This document shows, in pieces, positions 60,334 to 64,000 of a stretch of DNA of 64,000 nt; position 1 is the stretch's first letter, and each line of letters begins with the position of its first letter. Both the position numbers and the translations under genes were made by a program. The stretch lies in NCBI GenBank assembly GCA_022495995.1, contig JAFEMH010007475.1, positions 1 to 64,000 of the forward strand. Direction: 5' to 3'. Source of the DNA: Adenophora triphylla var. japonica. Its lineage: Eukaryota > Streptophyta > Magnoliopsida > Asterales > Campanulaceae. The notes below the pieces were generated by a model, which was given only the letters and a program-made list of their open reading frames with translations, did not search any database and had not been told where the DNA came from.

Positions 60334-60575
60334 AAATAGTTCAAAAGCATAAAAACATCTCATATTCAACCATATCTGATATAAGTTATTATGGAATTTC
60401 AATTTCAACAACAATTGTACCCAGCCAACTGCAATGATAAGAAATTAATATTGACAAATAGTTCAAAAGCATAAAAACATCTCATATTCAACCATATCTG
60501 ATATAAGTTATTATGGAATTTCAATTTCAACAACAATTGTACCCAGCCAACTGCAATGATAAGAAATTAATATTG
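60334..60575. repeat. Tandem duplication, unit 121 bp, nearly identical
   Basis: CAAATAGTTCAAAAGCATAA starts at 60334 and again at 60455; the two units appear identical up to TTAATATTGACA. A very recent local duplication. Confidence 0.95.
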
Positions 60576-61183
60576 ACAGACAAAGAGCCCGATTGACGAA
60601 AAGAATGAAGCTAACATTACTGCCTAAAGTCGTTTCAATCTCAAAATTTATTAGTATCATTAGGGTTCAAATTCAAAACCTTTATGATGTGATGTGAATA
60701 TGTAGAGTTTTGAAGAAATAAAATAGGCGAACCTGGACAGAAGTCGTTGCAATCTCAAAATTTATGTCGGTAATTTGATTAAGTAGTGTAATTGAATTAT
60801 GGAACGAAGGCAAGGGAAGGATTGGGGGTGGAAGGAGTTCTTGGATTGTTAGAGTTTTGGAAAGTTGGGGTTATTTGTGGGTGTTTGCCAGCTCTGTTTG
60901 CAAGTATTGAAAGATTAGGCGCCACAGACGAAAGTGGTTTTTTTTTTTAAAAAAAAAAATCACAACAGGATCCCTTAAAATTTAAATGCAACTCTTTTAA
61001 AAAAAATAAATAATAAAAATAAAAAATAAAATGTACCTTCCATCCTACTTTAATTTATTTATCTTGCACTACCTCCGTCTCAGCAGAAGTGAAACTTTTA
61101 GAAAACTTGATATTAATAGTATTTATAATTATTTTAAAAAAAAATAATTTAAATGTGTTCATATTTTAAAAAGTTTAAATATA
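60576..61183. other. Spacer, no gene recognised
   Basis: AT-rich with poly-T/poly-A at 60930-60960 and a CTACCTCCGTCTCAGCAGAA fragment at ~61070 belonging to the MITE family at 57115. Confidence 0.5.
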
Positions 61184-61464
61184 CTCCCTCAGTCCCATCT
61201 CACTTGAGACCTAAGAGGTGGGCACAATAACTGAGAAAAAAGAATAAAATAAGGAAAATGTGTGGTAGAAAATGAAGAGAGCGAATGACTGGGGTTAATA
61301 GTAAGTTGATTAACTAAATTGTGTGATAGAAAATGAAGAGAGAGAATAAGTGAGTGAAATAGATTGAATATAAAATTATAAAAAAAATACCATTTGGGGA
61401 GTCTCAAGTGAAGTGGGACGAACCAAAATAGAAATAAGTCTCAAGTGAGGTGAGACGGAGGGAG
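61184..61464. mobile_element. Stowaway-type MITE
   Basis: CTCCCTCAGTCCCATCTCAC at 61184 and GTGAGGTGAGACGGAGGGAG ending at 61464, bordered by TA. The subterminal CACTTGAGAC is inverted. Confidence 0.85.
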
Positions 61465-61466
61465 TA

Positions 61467-61702
61467 TTCCCTTTGGGTCCCAGCCTAAGGTTCTTACATT
61501 CTTTTTTTGTATGTCGCAGCCTAAGGTTCTTAGTTACTTTATTACCTAAAATGGATAATGGGAGATATGCATGTCATTCTCACAACAAAAACCCCGTACA
61601 CACTTTCTCTCTAATATTTTACTTTTCATACTCACAACACTTCACTTTTTCTCAATCCTTGTGCAAAGTGAAACTAAGAAGCTTAGGCTGAGACGGAGAG
61701 AG
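61467..61702. mobile_element. Stowaway-type MITE abutting the previous one
   Basis: It begins TTCCCTTTGGGTCCC straight after the TA that ends the previous MITE and ends GAGACGGAGAGAG at 61702 with TA. It carries CCTAAGGTTCTTA like 950-1188. A single TA shared by both elements shows one inserted at the edge of the other. Confidence 0.7.
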
Positions 61703-62509
61703 TATAAAAGTTATTTTGGGACAGAGAGAGTATTAAAGAATTAACAGATTAGATATCAAATTCATCTAAAATTTAAAGAATAATTGAGTTTGTAAAAGGC
61801 TAACGTATCACTAATTTTGGAATTGCAAGTTAAAATTAATATTTATAGAAGTTTATTTTAAAAAATAATAACTATAGAGTTTTCGTATTAGGCTTTCCAA
61901 TGTAAGTTAAAACAAACCCAAATCACTCAATCATTTTAATCTCCACAACTCATTTACTGTAATTTCACCCAATATTCTCAAAACTCCTCTACATCCCTCT
62001 TCATCTTCCACCTTTTCATTTGTTTCATCCCCACTCTCCTCAGAACGAACTTCCATTTCACTACACTAACATACACCTCGCCACTACCGGAGATTCTGGA
62101 TGCCAATTGAAATAGTCTATCTACAATTTATTATTCCTATCAAGTAAGTCCTTATTACATTCATTTAACTAATGATTTGGAAGTTCGTACCTCTGTTTTA
62201 TTTTCAAGTTGGATTTATTCATAAATTAATGGATATTTTGTGTGAACTATGTTATTTCTTCTAACTTGTCCATGATAAGTTTGCGAAACAAAAGAAGATC
62301 GAGTAACCAACTAAGAATCATCATGTCATCATGATAACAAATATGTGATCATTAAAATACCAAATGAAATACCATAGTTCCAAATAAATTTTTCGCAAAA
62401 AATCCTCTTCTTTCTAGCCACAATAGTTTAAACTGAAAAAAAAAAACAAATATTGTATTGAGTGAAAAAAGTTGACAGACTGAATACGATGCTAATCAAT
62501 CCTTGTTGC
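61703..62509. other. Spacer 3' of the RPA-like gene
   Basis: AT-rich; 61910-62100 is C-rich and leader-like on the plus strand. It contains the second copy of CTTGTCCATGATAAGTTTGC at ~62267. No coding support. Confidence 0.45.
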
Positions 62510-64000
62510 CTATTTATCCAATTCCTCTTGTTTAATTTGCTTGATTCCCTTCGTAACAGACAATTGTACCTCTTCATCATTGGAGGTAGTATCTAACAAA
62601 CGTTTTTGTGGAGTGATGGATGTTGAAGAACTGTCCTCCACAGATTCCAAAGGCTTATCCTACATAATAAAAACGTAAAATAACATGATCATAACAAGCA
62701 AACTCTCAAAATGAAAGTGAAGTAGAAAAATAAAAAGTAAACTAAGGATACAAAGAAATTTACCTCATTATTGCAGTTCAAGCTGGTCACAATTTCAATT
62801 CCATGATTCAATTTGGAAGCCACCTCCTGAAGTTTAAAACAATTAATGGTTATGAATTTGAGCTTTTGTCTATAGCTAATGTGATGTAGTTTCTACTTAC
62901 ATTATCATTTATGAGTGATAAAAACTGGGCGATGATATTTGTATCCTCTGATAATTTCTTTACTGTGAAAGTTCATTTATCTTGATCAGTATCTACAGTT
63001 CTTTGGTCAACATCAATCCTAAATAAGCATCGTCTTACAAACATTTTTCGAAGAGATTCAGGTAGTTGGCCCTGTTGAACATCATGTTATATGAACATTA
63101 TTTTACATCTATTATATAGTATTAATGTATCTAATAACAAAATAACAACAAATTAGCTACCTCTGAGACATCGGCAAGAACTACAGGAGCAGACATTCCG
63201 AGCAAAGAAGATGTTGTCGCATTAAATAAAACAAAGTGTATCTCAGCTAGATCTATATCATTCATATCAGTGACCAAGATCCTGATTTTGAACCTAAAAA
63301 AATAGGTACTCAATTAGTACGAATGAAGATAATGATTATAAATCTTTTTTATTTGTATATATATATATAAAAAAAATCAAATCCGTCAATTACCTAGGGA
63401 TAGCATTGCCATAAGTTGTCTTGCATTTGCGACAGTTTTTACTGCTCTTTTCAAAGCCTTTAGCACACTTTATATTGCTACACCCATCATAGTACCAGGT
63501 GGCATGTGAATCCACATCCGATATGGTTGCCAATACGGTGTATACGCCAACCTAATAAAAATGATTATAGTAAAAAAGATTAATGTTGTTTCAAGAATAT
63601 TTAAATGAGTATAACCTTTATAAAAAATTAAGAATATTTATAATATACCTCTGTACATGTGAGCAAATCACCAATCGTCTTGAATTCTTTGGTTTTCAAC
63701 CACATATCACTATTGATACGACTACTATCATTAGTGGTAATAGTCAAAGAATGACTAACCGATGAATATCCAGTTTCACGCCTGTAAAAGTGATATATGT
63801 AAATTAACATAACCATACAAATTTGTATAACAAATTCATGGATTCTTATAAAGGTTTAGTGTTCATTTACTTGCTAAGATAATCCGCTACTTCAGGGAAC
63901 GATGCATTAATATGCATTATTGAAGGATGCTTCATAGTACTAACTTTGGCTTTACCTGTACAAAGATTATAAAATTCACTCACATGATAATATGCCTTGC
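62510..64000 (-). pseudogene. Helitron RPA70-like single-strand DNA-binding protein (C-terminal part)
   Basis: Exons on the minus strand, all GT-AG and in phase: 63955-63871 (5' end beyond), 63781-63649, 63551-63394, 63293-63161, 63071-62901, 62826-62764, 62659-62510 (stop at 62510-62512). The 63551 exon has WYYDGCSNIKCAKGFEK, then CRKC, the zinc finger of RPA1 DNA-binding domain C. The next has FKIRILVTDMNDI and EIHFVLFNATTSSLLG (OB fold). The tail is charged and Ser/Thr-rich, as in plant RPA1-like proteins. One TGA at 62973-62975 replaces an expected Trp (DK-stop-TFTVKKLS). Such genes ride in plant Helitrons and probably assist rolling-circle transposition. The N-terminal domains lie beyond the window. 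Confidence 0.85.

Larger units (their letters stand above)
54038..64000 (-). mobile_element. Large Rep/helicase Helitron with RPA and captured kinase exons
   Basis: The minus-strand 3' terminus is stem CGTCGAATTTCGACG (54065-54051), then GGCTATGAACTAG ending at 54038, followed by T at 54037. Going toward its 5' end: captured CPK exons, the Rep/helicase gene, a MITE-rich spacer, and an RPA-like gene. Plant Helitrons encode a rolling-circle Rep/Pif1 helicase and often RPA70-like proteins in this arrangement. The 5' TC end lies beyond the window. Every gene carries frameshift or nonsense lesions, so the copy is not autonomous. Confidence 0.8.

Overview
This is a nuclear window from a flowering plant, almost certainly a eudicot. 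It has one spliced housekeeping gene with long AT-rich introns, many Stowaway-type MITEs (TA target sites, CTCCCTCCGTCCC ends), and plant Helitron, CACTA, MULE, RTE and SINE elements. The species cannot be told from the sequence.

The only intact host gene I can support is MED12 (Mediator kinase-module subunit 12; CRYPTIC PRECOCIOUS / CENTER CITY in Arabidopsis), on the minus strand. Its CDS runs from an ATG at 30369 to a stop at 5009-5011. I placed twelve coding exons by eye from splice sites, phase and similarity to the plant family. They total 6849 nt, or 2282 residues, with every junction in phase. Introns 1 and 3 are very large (about 6.4 and 7.3 kb) and full of transposons: an RTE LINE with a 16-bp target duplication inside a probable solo LTR, a second RTE fragment inside a ~1.85 kb inverted-repeat element, MITEs, tandem duplications and a >300-bp AT microsatellite. 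The likely promoter and 5' UTR lie at 31.6-31.95 kb.

Region by region. 1-5 kb: MITEs; a 1,444-bp MULE with perfect 10-bp target duplications and gene-like internal sequence; a Tourist-like MITE; a tRNA-derived SINE. 5-31.9 kb: MED12. 32.1-34.9 kb: a second MULE with perfect 10-bp target duplications, carrying a decayed plant mobile domain (PMD) gene and seven hairpin palindromes in its arms. 35-37 kb: two Tourist-like elements rich in poly-G repeats. 38.2-54 kb: a nest of Helitrons. One has been split by an exactly 4,000-bp CACTA element containing ~600 bp of telomere-like (CCCTATA)n. Another has been split by a 1,082-bp Helitron carrying an array of snRNA-type promoters (USE plus TATA). 54.04 kb to the window end: a large minus-strand Helitron with a decayed Rep/helicase gene, a decayed RPA-like gene and captured exons of a calcium-dependent protein kinase.

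Apart from MED12, every coding region seen is transposon-derived or a captured fragment, and carries frameshifts or nonsense codons. The most unusual items are the snRNA-type promoter array at 51.9-52.45 kb, the hairpin-armed PMD MULE, the CACTA with the telomere-like array, and the Helitron with kinase exons.
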